This document shows positions 23,224 through 32,077 of a stretch of 32,621 bases of DNA, one piece after another; the stretch's first letter is position 1, and each line of letters begins with the position of its first letter. A program made the translations under genes and the position numbers. The stretch is from Candidatus Omnitrophota bacterium (lineage in GTDB: Bacteria; Omnitrophota; Gorgyraeia; Zapsychrales; Zapsychraceae), in NCBI GenBank assembly GCA_020053475.1, contig JAGVNC010000055.1:1-32621 (forward strand), written 5' to 3'. Below the pieces are notes generated by a model. That model was not told the origin of the DNA and searched no databases. It worked only from the letters and a program-made list of their open reading frames with translations.

Positions 23224-23895
23224 TTATTGAGAATGCTTTTTAAGAATATCCAAGACTTCCTGGTCCGTGACTTGAGTAAAATGAGTATAAAATTGGCTGA
23301 TGGCTTCTAATGAGGATGGAACACGCAAGCAGACAACTTTTTGAGCATCACGGGTTAATTGTTCCAATGTTTTTTGATGCCCTACGGGAAGAGCGACAAT
23401 AATCTCCTTAGCCCCCTCTTGGCGTAAACTCCACAGAGCCGCTTGCATCGTTGCCCCGGTGGCAATGCCGTCATCGGTAATAATCACGGTTTTATTTTTA
23501 AGAGAGATTTTCGTGTATATTTTTCTAAATAGGGCGCAACGTCGATGGATTTCATTAAGCTGATGTTGGCTCTCCTGTTTAATATAATCGGGATCAATGG
23601 TTAACTGCTGGATCAGATTTTTGTTAAGAAAAATTTTACCGGTTTCGCCAATCGCTCCGATCGCCAATTCTAAATTGCCCGGTGCCCCTAGTTTACGTGA
23701 AAGAACAATATCGAGATCCGCTTTTAAATGTTGGGCTAGTTGATGGGCGATCACCACACCGCCTCGAGGGATTCCTAACACGACCGTTGATGGCCCGGAA
23801 AATTCTTCTAAGGCAATGCTTAAAAGTTTGCCAGCTTCAAGGCGGTCGCAAAATGGCTTGCTGCTTCGTGATAGAATGACTAATGCGGGATTCAT
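23224..23895 (-). CDS. predicted phosphoribosyltransferase
   Basis: A 223-residue type I phosphoribosyltransferase. The PRPP loop TVIITDDGIATGATMQAAL (about residues 134-152) and the earlier VLGIPRGGVVIA and SRKLGAPGNLELAIGAI are typical of the stand-alone predicted phosphoribosyltransferase family of unknown substrate. It starts 3 nt after the 1241-codon fusion stops and without an obvious ribosome binding site, so it depends on coupling. Members of this family are often next to hydrolases or dienelactone-type enzymes and their role is unclear. Confidence 0.85.
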   Translation of the reverse strand: MNPALVILSRSSKPFCDRLEAGKLLSIALEEFSGPSTVVLGIPRGGVVIAHQLAQHLKADLDIVLSRKLGAPGNLELAIGAIGETGKIFLNKNLIQQLTIDPDYIKQESQHQLNEIHRRCALFRKIYTKISLKNKTVIITDDGIATGATMQAALWSLRQEGAKEIIVALPVGHQKTLEQLTRDAQKVVCLRVPSSLEAISQFYTHFTQVTDQEVLDILKKHSQ

Positions 23896-23898
23896 TGG

Positions 23899-26800
23899 CT
23901 ACAAATAAATATCGACAATTAACGGAAGATGATCAGAGGCAATTTTATCCATCCCTGTACGAGATACTTCAACATTTTTTACTTTGATGCCGGGGCTTAA
24001 GAACACATGATCGAGTCGTCCCACAGGATAATGGCTAAACCATGTTGCCTTTGAAGAAACTTTTTCAGCGCTACTGACCGCATCACATAAAGGCCCTTTC
24101 ATCTGGCGGCACAAAAAAGAATTCGGCAGGGCATTAAAATCCCCACAGAGGACAAGAGGTTTTGCGCAGGCTGAATGCCCAATCCATTCTTTCCCTAATA
24201 AAGTCTTGGCTTGTTTGACCCCTTCGGGTGGGAAAAAACTTAAATGCGTGTTAATGAATTGAAGCTCAATGTCCCCAATACTAATCGCGGTCCAGATGAC
24301 GCCTCGTGCTTCCCATCGAGGATTCTTAAATAGGCTTGGCAAGCGCCCCGCCCTAATTAATTCCATCGGATAACGGCTTAGAATCGCTGTTCCATATTGT
24401 TCTTCAGCCACACGGATCAACGGATGGAAATGATAGAGCATTTCCAATTGTTTGGCAATGCGATGCGGTTGATCGATTCCTTTGGTTCGCGGCCGTTGAA
24501 GATCCAGCTCTTGTAACGCCACAATGTCGGGTTCATGGCGGCCGATGACGCGGGCAATCCGTTCGACGGATATTTTGCCATCCATGCCGATACAGCTATG
24601 CACATTGTATGTCATGATACGGATCGTTTCAGGTTTTTTAAATGGAGGAGTCAATATAAACGGAAATTCAGGCGGAAGTTCATGGCGGTTGAGAAAACGT
24701 AACGCGAGTTGACGCAAATCAATGGGGCGTAGATAAGGCCGCCTTTCTTTGGCTTTAACGATATCCGATGGAAGTAACGTAAATCCTTGGGTTTCCAGCG
24801 GGCCCACTCCTCCATGCGCCCCTCGCTCAATAGGAAAGGAGATTAAGGGGCCATTTTTTTGCCATCCCAAGAATGTGAACGTCCCTCCGGCAGGATGACG
24901 GCAGAGTCGAATGAGATCATCGATCACTTGCCGGTAAAAAGGATGGGATTCATCAAATACTTTTTCCCCGTCATCGGGAAGAAGAAATTCACCTTGCGCA
25001 TTCCAAACACGCGCTTTATCTTCTCCTTCAGGGGTCACAACAATCGGGATTTTGGCTGTGCGGACTAATTCCTGGGCAAATTGTCTTTTTTGTCCATCGG
25101 ATAATTTTTCATGAATATAAATATTGCCGGTAGGGCCGATGGTTGTCACAATGATTTTTTCTTCGGCTAAATCCCTGACTAAATCATCAATGGGCAAGAA
25201 TTTTTTGAACCATCTTACTCCCATGTATTGGACGCGTTGCGCCTGAATGCCCCGTTGTTCTTGTTGAGAGTAAACATTGGCTTTGGGGTTCAAGTCTTTA
25301 AAGACTTCGGTGATGGCCTCTTGAACGGGCCGCCCGTATTTCATGGGATAAGAAATGACTTCTTCTTGCCCATGGTCGGAATAGATCCAGACATCATAAT
25401 TACGCCGGCTAGACCGTAAAGCTTTGTGATAAATTTTTTTAATGGCATTATCAATGCCCTTTAATGACCAATGGGCCAAGAAGGATGACGGCCCGCGATG
25501 GTGGGCTTGCTCGTCATAACCTAAAAAATTCATATGGATAATCGGCAATCCTCGGGCAATATCAATTTTCGCCCCCAATGTGATTAATTCGCGTAGCAAT
25601 ATGCAAATCGAAACACGCAGAGGGATAAATGTTAATTCTTTTTTAAAATTTTGTTTTTTGAATAGTCCGTAAAGAAAATCAATGATGCTCAAGAGGAATT
25701 CCAGGGCCATTAAAAATAGAATCCGCAGGAATTTCATAAAATGAGTCAACACAAACAAACAAAAATTAAAAGGATTAACATCTTTCCAAAGATGCTGCCA
25801 TCCTAGAACGCTCGCGCAAAAATGGGCTTCTTTTGCCCCTCCCCTGTAAACATTAGAATAAGAGCTCCCTCCTTCTAATAGCGGGGGGTTGTGATGGGCG
25901 GCCAATCGTCGTTCAATTTCGATAGCATCTTCGCCATCAAATAAGCGGAAAATTTTTGAGGATGGCGGATCCCAAAAGGAAAACGCAGGCACAATTTGCT
26001 TAACGCCGTAGAATAATTCGCCTTGGACCGAAGGCGTACTCGACGGAAGCCCGGCAAAAAGAGGGTGTGTTTGGTATCCTTCCTTGTTTAATAAAGAAGA
26101 CAAAAAGGGCATTTCCCCTTTTTCTAGCGTTGACTTAAATTCCTTCAAACTAAACCCATCAATTTGGATCATGACTAACCCCGGCTCTGTATTCGCCTCT
26201 TCGGATTTTGATAATCCCAAAAGGCCCACCGTCCATTCCCACTGGCTCAACCATCGGCGTAAACGCAAAAGCCAATTGTCTTTATAAATTGGGATCGTTG
26301 GACTTGTTAGGGGTTTATCACCAACAACAGCCGCGTTACTTGCTTGATCCGTTAGCGGTTTATCGTTGATAACGGCAGCACTGCTTGCCTGGACGACATT
26401 TTTAAACATGTCCCATTCTGTTTTAATCCGGGACATGAGTGTATACCAGGCACTGTCAGGACGATCTCGGGACACGTATTCCAACGAACAAACATTTTTG
26501 TAGGTGCCCAGCAGATGTTGGACAGAGTCTTCAATCTTAAATTTTTGGGACGTTTGACGAGCCGCTTCTTTTAATTTTTTAAATTCAGAGTCGGATAGAT
26601 GGATGATCCAGGATAATGCTTCAGTAAATAATTCTTGGCTGGGGTTAAGTAACAACCGGCCATTGTCATAATCGACGACAACTTCTCGCGCCCCGGGGGC
26701 ATCGAGGGCAACCACAGGGACACCCGCCGCCATCGCTTCGACCAGGACTATCCCTTGCGTTTCACTCAAAGAAGTAAAGGCAAAAATGTCCATGGCATGA

Positions 26801-27624
26801 TAAGCATCCACGAGATCTTGACCCTGCAAAACACCGGCAAAATGCAAACGATGCGTGAGGCGGTGGGTCTCGAAAGTTTTTTTGATCATTTCTTCACAAG
26901 AACCTCTCCCAATGACGAGAAAATGGGCCCGGAGTTCTTTTTTCAACAGTGCCGCAACGCTTTCGACAAGAAATTCAAGATTTTTTTCAGGTTCCAAGCG
27001 GCCGACGGTGCCGATGACAAACGCGTTGGCCGGAATCAAGAATCGTTGACGGATGATATCCCCTTCCCCCGCCTTAAAGCGTTTAATGTGGATCCCTGTT
27101 GGGATCACTTCCATCGGTGTTTGGACTCCCCGCTCTAGGAGAATATCACGCACGCTTTCGCTAGGGACGATGACTTGATGGCTGAGGTTGGCGTATCCGG
27201 CGGCTAACTCGATCACAAAACGTTTGACTGCGTCATTGTGGATCGGCAGATAATGAACATATTGTTCGTACATGGTGTGATACGTAAAGATCAATGGGAT
27301 GCGGTATTGCCCGCATAATCTTAAGGCCAAATCTCCCATTAAAAAAGGATGATGGCTATGCACAATTTCAGGCTTAAATTTTTTCATTAGCGTGGATAAA
27401 ATGCCTGGCATCGGCAAGTTAACGGAAAAATCGGTTTGATTAAAATTTTGAATCGCCGGGAGGCGAATGACGCCTTCCTCGAACGGGGGTGATCCTGCCA
27501 TTTCAGGAGCCGCGATGATAACCGAATGGCCTTTCCCCCGGAGTTGGTTGGTAAAAGAGCGAATGGATTCCTCGATGCCTCCAACGATCGGCGTGTATGT
27601 ATTGGTCAGCATAAGGATTCTCAT
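23899..27624 (-). CDS. GT4 glycosyltransferase / alkaline-phosphatase-superfamily / EEP phosphatase fusion
   Basis: A 1241-residue single frame with three enzyme domains. Domain 1 (1-390) is a GT4 glycosyltransferase; TNTYTPIVGGIEESI, FTYHTMYEQYVHYLP and the E288-E296 (EX7E) motif resemble diacylglycerol glucosyltransferases. A linker (about 410-442) holds a tandem 15-residue repeat. Domain 2 (about 480-960) is an alkaline-phosphatase-superfamily phosphodiesterase with every metal ligand in place: D489, T530, D704, H708, D750-H751, H937. It contains hydrophobic segments (about 625-690) that may anchor it. Domain 3 (1002-1241) is an endonuclease/exonuclease/phosphatase domain with N1007, E1039, D1162/N1164 and D1231-H1232. 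No frameshift or repeat suggests an artefact. The ATG overlaps the previous stop as ATGA. Substrates unknown; lipid or envelope glycan phosphates are likely. Confidence 0.85.
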   Translation of the reverse strand: MRILMLTNTYTPIVGGIEESIRSFTNQLRGKGHSVIIAAPEMAGSPPFEEGVIRLPAIQNFNQTDFSVNLPMPGILSTLMKKFKPEIVHSHHPFLMGDLALRLCGQYRIPLIFTYHTMYEQYVHYLPIHNDAVKRFVIELAAGYANLSHQVIVPSESVRDILLERGVQTPMEVIPTGIHIKRFKAGEGDIIRQRFLIPANAFVIGTVGRLEPEKNLEFLVESVAALLKKELRAHFLVIGRGSCEEMIKKTFETHRLTHRLHFAGVLQGQDLVDAYHAMDIFAFTSLSETQGIVLVEAMAAGVPVVALDAPGAREVVVDYDNGRLLLNPSQELFTEALSWIIHLSDSEFKKLKEAARQTSQKFKIEDSVQHLLGTYKNVCSLEYVSRDRPDSAWYTLMSRIKTEWDMFKNVVQASSAAVINDKPLTDQASNAAVVGDKPLTSPTIPIYKDNWLLRLRRWLSQWEWTVGLLGLSKSEEANTEPGLVMIQIDGFSLKEFKSTLEKGEMPFLSSLLNKEGYQTHPLFAGLPSSTPSVQGELFYGVKQIVPAFSFWDPPSSKIFRLFDGEDAIEIERRLAAHHNPPLLEGGSSYSNVYRGGAKEAHFCASVLGWQHLWKDVNPFNFCLFVLTHFMKFLRILFLMALEFLLSIIDFLYGLFKKQNFKKELTFIPLRVSICILLRELITLGAKIDIARGLPIIHMNFLGYDEQAHHRGPSSFLAHWSLKGIDNAIKKIYHKALRSSRRNYDVWIYSDHGQEEVISYPMKYGRPVQEAITEVFKDLNPKANVYSQQEQRGIQAQRVQYMGVRWFKKFLPIDDLVRDLAEEKIIVTTIGPTGNIYIHEKLSDGQKRQFAQELVRTAKIPIVVTPEGEDKARVWNAQGEFLLPDDGEKVFDESHPFYRQVIDDLIRLCRHPAGGTFTFLGWQKNGPLISFPIERGAHGGVGPLETQGFTLLPSDIVKAKERRPYLRPIDLRQLALRFLNRHELPPEFPFILTPPFKKPETIRIMTYNVHSCIGMDGKISVERIARVIGRHEPDIVALQELDLQRPRTKGIDQPHRIAKQLEMLYHFHPLIRVAEEQYGTAILSRYPMELIRAGRLPSLFKNPRWEARGVIWTAISIGDIELQFINTHLSFFPPEGVKQAKTLLGKEWIGHSACAKPLVLCGDFNALPNSFLCRQMKGPLCDAVSSAEKVSSKATWFSHYPVGRLDHVFLSPGIKVKNVEVSRTGMDKIASDHLPLIVDIYL
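26306..26391 (-). repeat. imperfect 45-bp tandem repeat in the fusion linker
   Basis: Two copies starting at 26306 and 26351 share GTTAG-GGTTTATC...-CTTG at a 45-bp period. They encode two versions of a 15-residue unit (AS-S/N-AAV-x-x-DKPLT), joining the glycosyltransferase to the phosphatase-like domain. Confidence 0.7.
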
Positions 27625-29888
27625 GGCGTGTCCTTATATTTTATTTCAGCGATATTTGTGTTTGGGGTTGCTGAATAACTGGAATATCCAGGGAATTGAA
27701 TATCGATTGGGGGTTGACCGGAAAACCATTTGCCTTCCCACGTCACTTTAATCGTATCGTCGTGAGGGACGACCGTTACTTTAATGTCTCCAAATTTTGT
27801 CGCCGTAAATCCAAAGACCATCGGCGATTTTTCATGTAACCAATTTTCAGGGATCCCTGAGCATAAAATTAATCGATCACTTTCTTCTCGGACAAAACAG
27901 CTGCGGATCATCAAAATCCATTCAGCCGCGGCCCATACATGTTGGCCATCGCCCATGCATCCACCGCCAGTCCTCGGATGGATGGCTTCCGGCCATTGAC
28001 CTGTCGACGTTGCCAATTTAGCAACCGCGGCCATCAAATCAAAATAGCGTCTATCGCCAGCACGTAAAAGGACCTGCGCGATATGTAGCGTTAAGTAAGG
28101 ATTGATTCCTGAATGCGTCATGTCATGGAAAAATGCGCCATTAATAAATCGATTTTCTAAAAGAAAGTTGGTTGTGTCTAAAAGACGGGTATCGTTTTTA
28201 GAGAAAATTTGTAAAGGATATCCGCACACGATTGATCCAATGGCCCCTCCATCCATGCGCCGATAGGGTGATGCTGGCATTGCGGGCCGCCCCAGTCGTT
28301 TCGCTGTTTGCCCAAGACTTTGTTCAATCGATCGAGCAAGGTCATTGCTTTCATTGAAAAAATTGTTGGCTTTTTGTTTGTCCCCATATTGTTCTAATAA
28401 ATGTCCGGCCGCATTTAATCCCGCTACGGCCCAAAAGTCATCCCAGTAATAATAATCGTTGGGGCCAAAATGTTCGGCGCTGAATCCCGATGGAAGTAAT
28501 CCGGCATGAATTGATTGAGATTCTTTGGAAGTGCGTTTTTTACAAAGCCAGCGGGCTGCTTTATCAATGGAATTTTTCCATTCAGCGGGCGGGGCTTCCT
28601 TAGTCAATTCGCAAAACCGATGCATAATCCAAAGGGACTCTCCATTCGAGTCCCATTCCCCTTCCTGGGAAAGAAAATATCCTTGCTTGGTTTGACGGGA
28701 CCGGAAGTAACTCAATGTTCGGCGAGAGCGATCTTTTAGCCCTACAGATAGCATGGCATGAATAATAAAAGCGGCATCGCGAAACCAAAATCGCCGGTAC
28801 GTGTAGGGGCCGGGATAAACCTCTTTGGGAGAATGGAGGAGGACCGTCCGCACAGCGATTTCAAAAAGAGATTGAAAGTGTTTGTTGGGGATGCTTAATT
28901 GACTGATCTTCTCCAGGTTTTTCTTCCAGGCTTGGTTCGCTAGTTGATCTTGATCGAGAGAAGCACGTTGGGGGTGTTCTTTTTTTAAAGGGACATCAAT
29001 AACAATCTTGTGGGACTTTCCTTTTTCTAATTTGTAGAAAGCCGCGGCTGTTGCCATTCCAACGTGGCAGGAAATATTTGATTTGTTTTCGACAGCCGCC
29101 AATCGGCTAAAAACATCTCCATGGCGATAATAAGAAAATTCGCATCGATCGGGAGTTGTGTCCCAATAAACAGGTTGGTTTTTATTGACCTGCCAGCCTT
29201 TGCGATCATCAAGCAAAGCGATGTCATGAATAAAGCTGACTCCCTCAGGATTGTAAGGCCGCAGAGATACCACAAGCCATGCTTCGACATCAGCTTGGGC
29301 CGTCACTTCGATTGTGCAATGCGGGGACTCAGGTGTGCCGATAACTTGAACGTTCGATCGAAGAGATAAATGATCCCGTTTAGTACCTGTGATAACGCAT
29401 AGATTGTCGTTGTAGGTAATTGTTTGATCCACGGAAGGCGATTGGGACGGGATTAAATGTTTCCCGTCGTTAACGATAATCCAGCTATCGATGGACCAAC
29501 CATCATAGAGGGGCGTAACCAGCCCTCGAGGATCAACGATCGGATATTCCTCACAGTCGGGAATCCCGACGGCTGTCCAGTTACGGTGCGTCAAATTAAT
29601 TTGGGTTAACGAAAAGGAGCGGGGGATAAACGCATCATCACTGGGATCATATTGGCGATTGACCCAATAGGGCCACACCCAATCTAAATTGTGCTGGATG
29701 GCTTGGCTATTCATGAGCCCGCGCGCGTGAAGGATGACACCCGAGCGTAATAATTCTGTGGGGGCGGCGACTTCTGATGGCTGGGCAAAATTCTGAAGCT
29801 GAGATAAAATCTTGATAGGATCTAAAAATCCGTGACTGCGGGCAAAATGCTTAACGGTAAATCTCCAAGGGAACCATTTTAACCACAT
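27621..29888 (-). CDS. six-hairpin glycosidase-like protein
   Basis: A 755-residue protein without signal peptide. The N-terminal half (about 1-320) looks beta-rich; the C-terminal half is an (alpha/alpha)6-barrel, with YRRFWFRDAAFIIHAML around D371, DYYYWDDFWAVAGLNAAG and WPEAIHPRTGGGCMGDGQHVWAAAEW around E634. These acidic motifs and the GGGCMGDGQHVWAAAEW ending are the layout of glycogen-debranching/GH15-type glycosidases. Specificity is not known. It heads the operon, and its stop overlaps the start of the 1241-residue fusion (ATGA). The ribosome binding site is AAAGG, 7 nt before ATG. Confidence 0.75.
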   Translation of the reverse strand: MWLKWFPWRFTVKHFARSHGFLDPIKILSQLQNFAQPSEVAAPTELLRSGVILHARGLMNSQAIQHNLDWVWPYWVNRQYDPSDDAFIPRSFSLTQINLTHRNWTAVGIPDCEEYPIVDPRGLVTPLYDGWSIDSWIIVNDGKHLIPSQSPSVDQTITYNDNLCVITGTKRDHLSLRSNVQVIGTPESPHCTIEVTAQADVEAWLVVSLRPYNPEGVSFIHDIALLDDRKGWQVNKNQPVYWDTTPDRCEFSYYRHGDVFSRLAAVENKSNISCHVGMATAAAFYKLEKGKSHKIVIDVPLKKEHPQRASLDQDQLANQAWKKNLEKISQLSIPNKHFQSLFEIAVRTVLLHSPKEVYPGPYTYRRFWFRDAAFIIHAMLSVGLKDRSRRTLSYFRSRQTKQGYFLSQEGEWDSNGESLWIMHRFCELTKEAPPAEWKNSIDKAARWLCKKRTSKESQSIHAGLLPSGFSAEHFGPNDYYYWDDFWAVAGLNAAGHLLEQYGDKQKANNFFNESNDLARSIEQSLGQTAKRLGRPAMPASPYRRMDGGAIGSIVCGYPLQIFSKNDTRLLDTTNFLLENRFINGAFFHDMTHSGINPYLTLHIAQVLLRAGDRRYFDLMAAVAKLATSTGQWPEAIHPRTGGGCMGDGQHVWAAAEWILMIRSCFVREESDRLILCSGIPENWLHEKSPMVFGFTATKFGDIKVTVVPHDDTIKVTWEGKWFSGQPPIDIQFPGYSSYSATPNTNIAEIKYKDTP

Positions 29889-29941
29889 GCGGCAACCTTT
29901 CTTTCCTCAATTTTTCAAACGGCACACAAATAATAGGATGT

Positions 29942-29950
29942 ATTATAGCA
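29942..29950 (-). promoter_or_regulatory. extended -10 promoter of the glycosidase operon
   Basis: TGCTATAAT, an extended -10 with perfect TATAAT, lies about 55 bp before the start codon. A -35 box is weak, as usual for such promoters. Confidence 0.55.
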
Positions 29951-30000
29951 TTCGATTGATTAAAGAAAAGATTTTCTATGCGTTAAGGGAACAATGAGGG

Positions 30001-30294
30001 CTATTGGGTTGTTGCGCAATACTCTTGGATTAGGATTTTCTTTTGTTGACGGGTCTTCGTTTTGATTTTCCGTTCGGCAGTAATGGCGAGTTTATAATAT
30101 TTATATTTTTTGGCGAACACTAACTGGACAGGCCCTTTGCCGCGCACATACCTCGCGCCCCGGCCCTGGTTGTGAAGCTTAATTCTCTTTTCGAGATCTT
30201 GTGTGTATCCGGTATAGTAACTCCCATCGTTGCACGACAAGATATAAACAAAATGATCTCCGTGACGTTTAATCGACCATGATTTTTTGGGCAT
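30001..30294 (-). CDS. GIY-YIG nuclease-domain protein
   Basis: A 97-residue single-domain protein of the UvrC-like GIY-YIG (URI) family. The motifs are FVYILSCNDGSYYTGYT (GIY...YIG equivalents, about 15-31), DLEKRIKLHNQGRGARY with the catalytic arginine region, and AERKIK with the acidic residue. Small stand-alone members are probable DNA endonucleases of unknown role. The start chosen is ATG 30294, four bases after the PKD gene stops; no ribosome binding site is visible, so coupling is likely. The longer frame to 30474 overlaps the PKD gene. Confidence 0.8.
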   Translation of the reverse strand: MPKKSWSIKRHGDHFVYILSCNDGSYYTGYTQDLEKRIKLHNQGRGARYVRGKGPVQLVFAKKYKYYKLAITAERKIKTKTRQQKKILIQEYCATTQ

Positions 30295-30298
30295 GGGG

Positions 30299-31990
30299 TT
30301 ATCTGACGCTAATGACAGGAATCGGCGGCGTATTGACATTGGCCACGAATCCGGACGTCGATTTACTACACGCCGTGCCCGTGCGATCATCGACCGTGAG
30401 GGCAACATTATAATTCCCACTTTTAGCGTAGGCGTGTTGAACGGTCGCCCCTTCGGCGGTCGTCCCATCACCAAAATCCCAATGATAATCTAGCTGATCT
30501 CCGTCTGGGTCGTTCGACGCATTGGCATTAAATGTCGCTTCTTTATTAACGCAGCATATTAAATTCGGCCCGGCATCCGCCACGGGCGGGGCATTAACGA
30601 GGACAACGGCTTCGGCGGAGGCGGTTGAGCATTTGGATCCGGCGCCATCATCGACAATCACGGAGGCACGGTATTTGCCGCCCTTTTGGTATTGATGAGT
30701 GACGCTTGGCGATCCGCGTAAAATGGTCCCATCCCCTAGCGTCCAGTAGTATTCCAGCGTTTTTCCTTCAGGATCGACGGAAGCAGAAGCATCAAATAAA
30801 ATGTCATTGCCTAAACACACGGATTCAACCGTTTTTAATTTAACGAGCGGCGCAGAATTGACCGTGATTGACCGTGCATCTCTTGACACAGGGCACATTT
30901 CATTCAATTCGTTACGCAGCGTTAATGTTGCTTGGTAGTTGCCCGGATCATTGTAGACATGTTGGGCCATCAGAGAGCTAGCTGATTCTCCATCGCCAAA
31001 ATCCCAATTATAGAAAACAGTCCCCTTTTTGCTGATGTAAGACTTGGAACCGTCAAAGTCAACGACACCGCCGGCGCAGATACTCACATCTTCCCCGGCA
31101 TCTGCTTTGGCGGTTTCATTGAGGCGCACGCGGACGAAATCAACACCGGTGCTACAATCCAGGGTAGATGTATCTTTCACCACTAACCGGACATCATAAG
31201 TCCCTACTTTTTTATAGGAATGGGTCACACGTGTTCCTTGTAGTTGTGTCCCGTCTCCCATATTCCATGTATAGGTTAGGTCATCGTTGTTATCATCGCG
31301 GGTATCAGAGGCATCTAATGTAATGGTCAGGTCGTCGTTTGATTGGACACATCTTAAAAATTCTTCTTCACCGGCCTGGGCGACGGGAGGGGCATTGATC
31401 CGGATTGTTCTCTCGGCGGACTGAGCACTGCATTCGGTTTGTTTTTTATCATTAACTGTCAGGAGGATTTTATACTCTCCCCCCTTGGTGTAAACTTTGG
31501 GAATCCTGTCTTCTCCGGTTTCTTGGGTGCCGTCGCCTAAATCCCATTGATAAAACAAAACGCCTCCCTTGTTGGAGGCACGACTCTCTCGTCCATCCAA
31601 GGCGATCTGTTGGTTGACGCACGCTTCAGCCGGCGCTGCAAATTCAGCATGCGGCGGCAGGTTCGCCCGAACGGTTTGCTGGGTGGTTGCACTACTGCAA
31701 TCTAATCCGGAATTGTCATTGATGGTGAGGGTGACCGCATAATCGCCCGATTCTTGATAAGTATGGGTAACGACGGGTTTATTGCTGGTGGTCTCATCCC
31801 CAAAATCCCATTGGAATGAAATATTTTTATTTTCCGGAGCATAGGAGCCTGTGGCATCAAAGGTGAATTCATTGCAGCGCGGGCTGGTAATCGGCGTATC
31901 GGCACTCTGAGCTTCTAATGCAACCATTGTGCAAAGGACGAGCGCAATGCTTAACGCCCCTATCGTTCGTATCGGGAATGATCTGTTCAT
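30299..31990 (-). CDS. secreted six-repeat PKD protein
   Basis: A 563-residue exported protein with a signal peptide (about 1-29, ending near AQSA). Six PKD repeats of about 85-90 residues follow; each has W-x-(F/L/M)-GD(G/E) (for example QWDFGDE, QWDLGDG, TWNMGDG, NWDFGDG, YWTLGDG, HWDFGDG) and a terminal HxY strand. Each repeat contains a cysteine near its start and another near its end (for example RCNEF...DCSSA), probably disulphide-linked. The protein ends right after a repeat linker (NTPPIPVISVR), as if another repeat had been lost. The role is probably adhesive or structural outside the cytoplasm. Ribosome binding site AGGGAG, 6 nt before ATG. Confidence 0.85.
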   Translation of the reverse strand: MNRSFPIRTIGALSIALVLCTMVALEAQSADTPITSPRCNEFTFDATGSYAPENKNISFQWDFGDETTSNKPVVTHTYQESGDYAVTLTINDNSGLDCSSATTQQTVRANLPPHAEFAAPAEACVNQQIALDGRESRASNKGGVLFYQWDLGDGTQETGEDRIPKVYTKGGEYKILLTVNDKKQTECSAQSAERTIRINAPPVAQAGEEEFLRCVQSNDDLTITLDASDTRDDNNDDLTYTWNMGDGTQLQGTRVTHSYKKVGTYDVRLVVKDTSTLDCSTGVDFVRVRLNETAKADAGEDVSICAGGVVDFDGSKSYISKKGTVFYNWDFGDGESASSLMAQHVYNDPGNYQATLTLRNELNEMCPVSRDARSITVNSAPLVKLKTVESVCLGNDILFDASASVDPEGKTLEYYWTLGDGTILRGSPSVTHQYQKGGKYRASVIVDDGAGSKCSTASAEAVVLVNAPPVADAGPNLICCVNKEATFNANASNDPDGDQLDYHWDFGDGTTAEGATVQHAYAKSGNYNVALTVDDRTGTACSKSTSGFVANVNTPPIPVISVR

Positions 31991-32002
31991 GAATGTCTCC
32001 CT

Positions 32003-32020
32003 GCCCCGCCTTAGTGGGGC
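32003..32020 (-). promoter_or_regulatory. GC-rich hairpin next to the PKD ribosome binding site
   Basis: GCCCC and GGGGC pair over an 8-base loop. The hairpin ends exactly where the AGGGAG (31997-32002) begins, without a T-run, so it may limit translation or stabilise the mRNA. Confidence 0.35.
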
Positions 32021-32046
32021 TTCATCTCTTTAGGAAATTTGTAGAC

Positions 32047-32075
32047 AGTATAACAACTTTTTAGGGCGTTTTCTA
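32047..32075 (-). promoter_or_regulatory. possible promoter of the PKD gene
   Basis: TAGAAA (-35), 17 bp and TATACT (-10) lie between the pilin stop and the PKD start. The -10 is good, the -35 weak. Confidence 0.4.
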
Positions 32076-32077
32076 CA

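Noticed and set aside
30294-30474. Longer GIY-YIG start at 30474
   Set aside because: The extension overlaps the PKD gene in another frame and is not domain-like; ATG 30294 fits the domain start.
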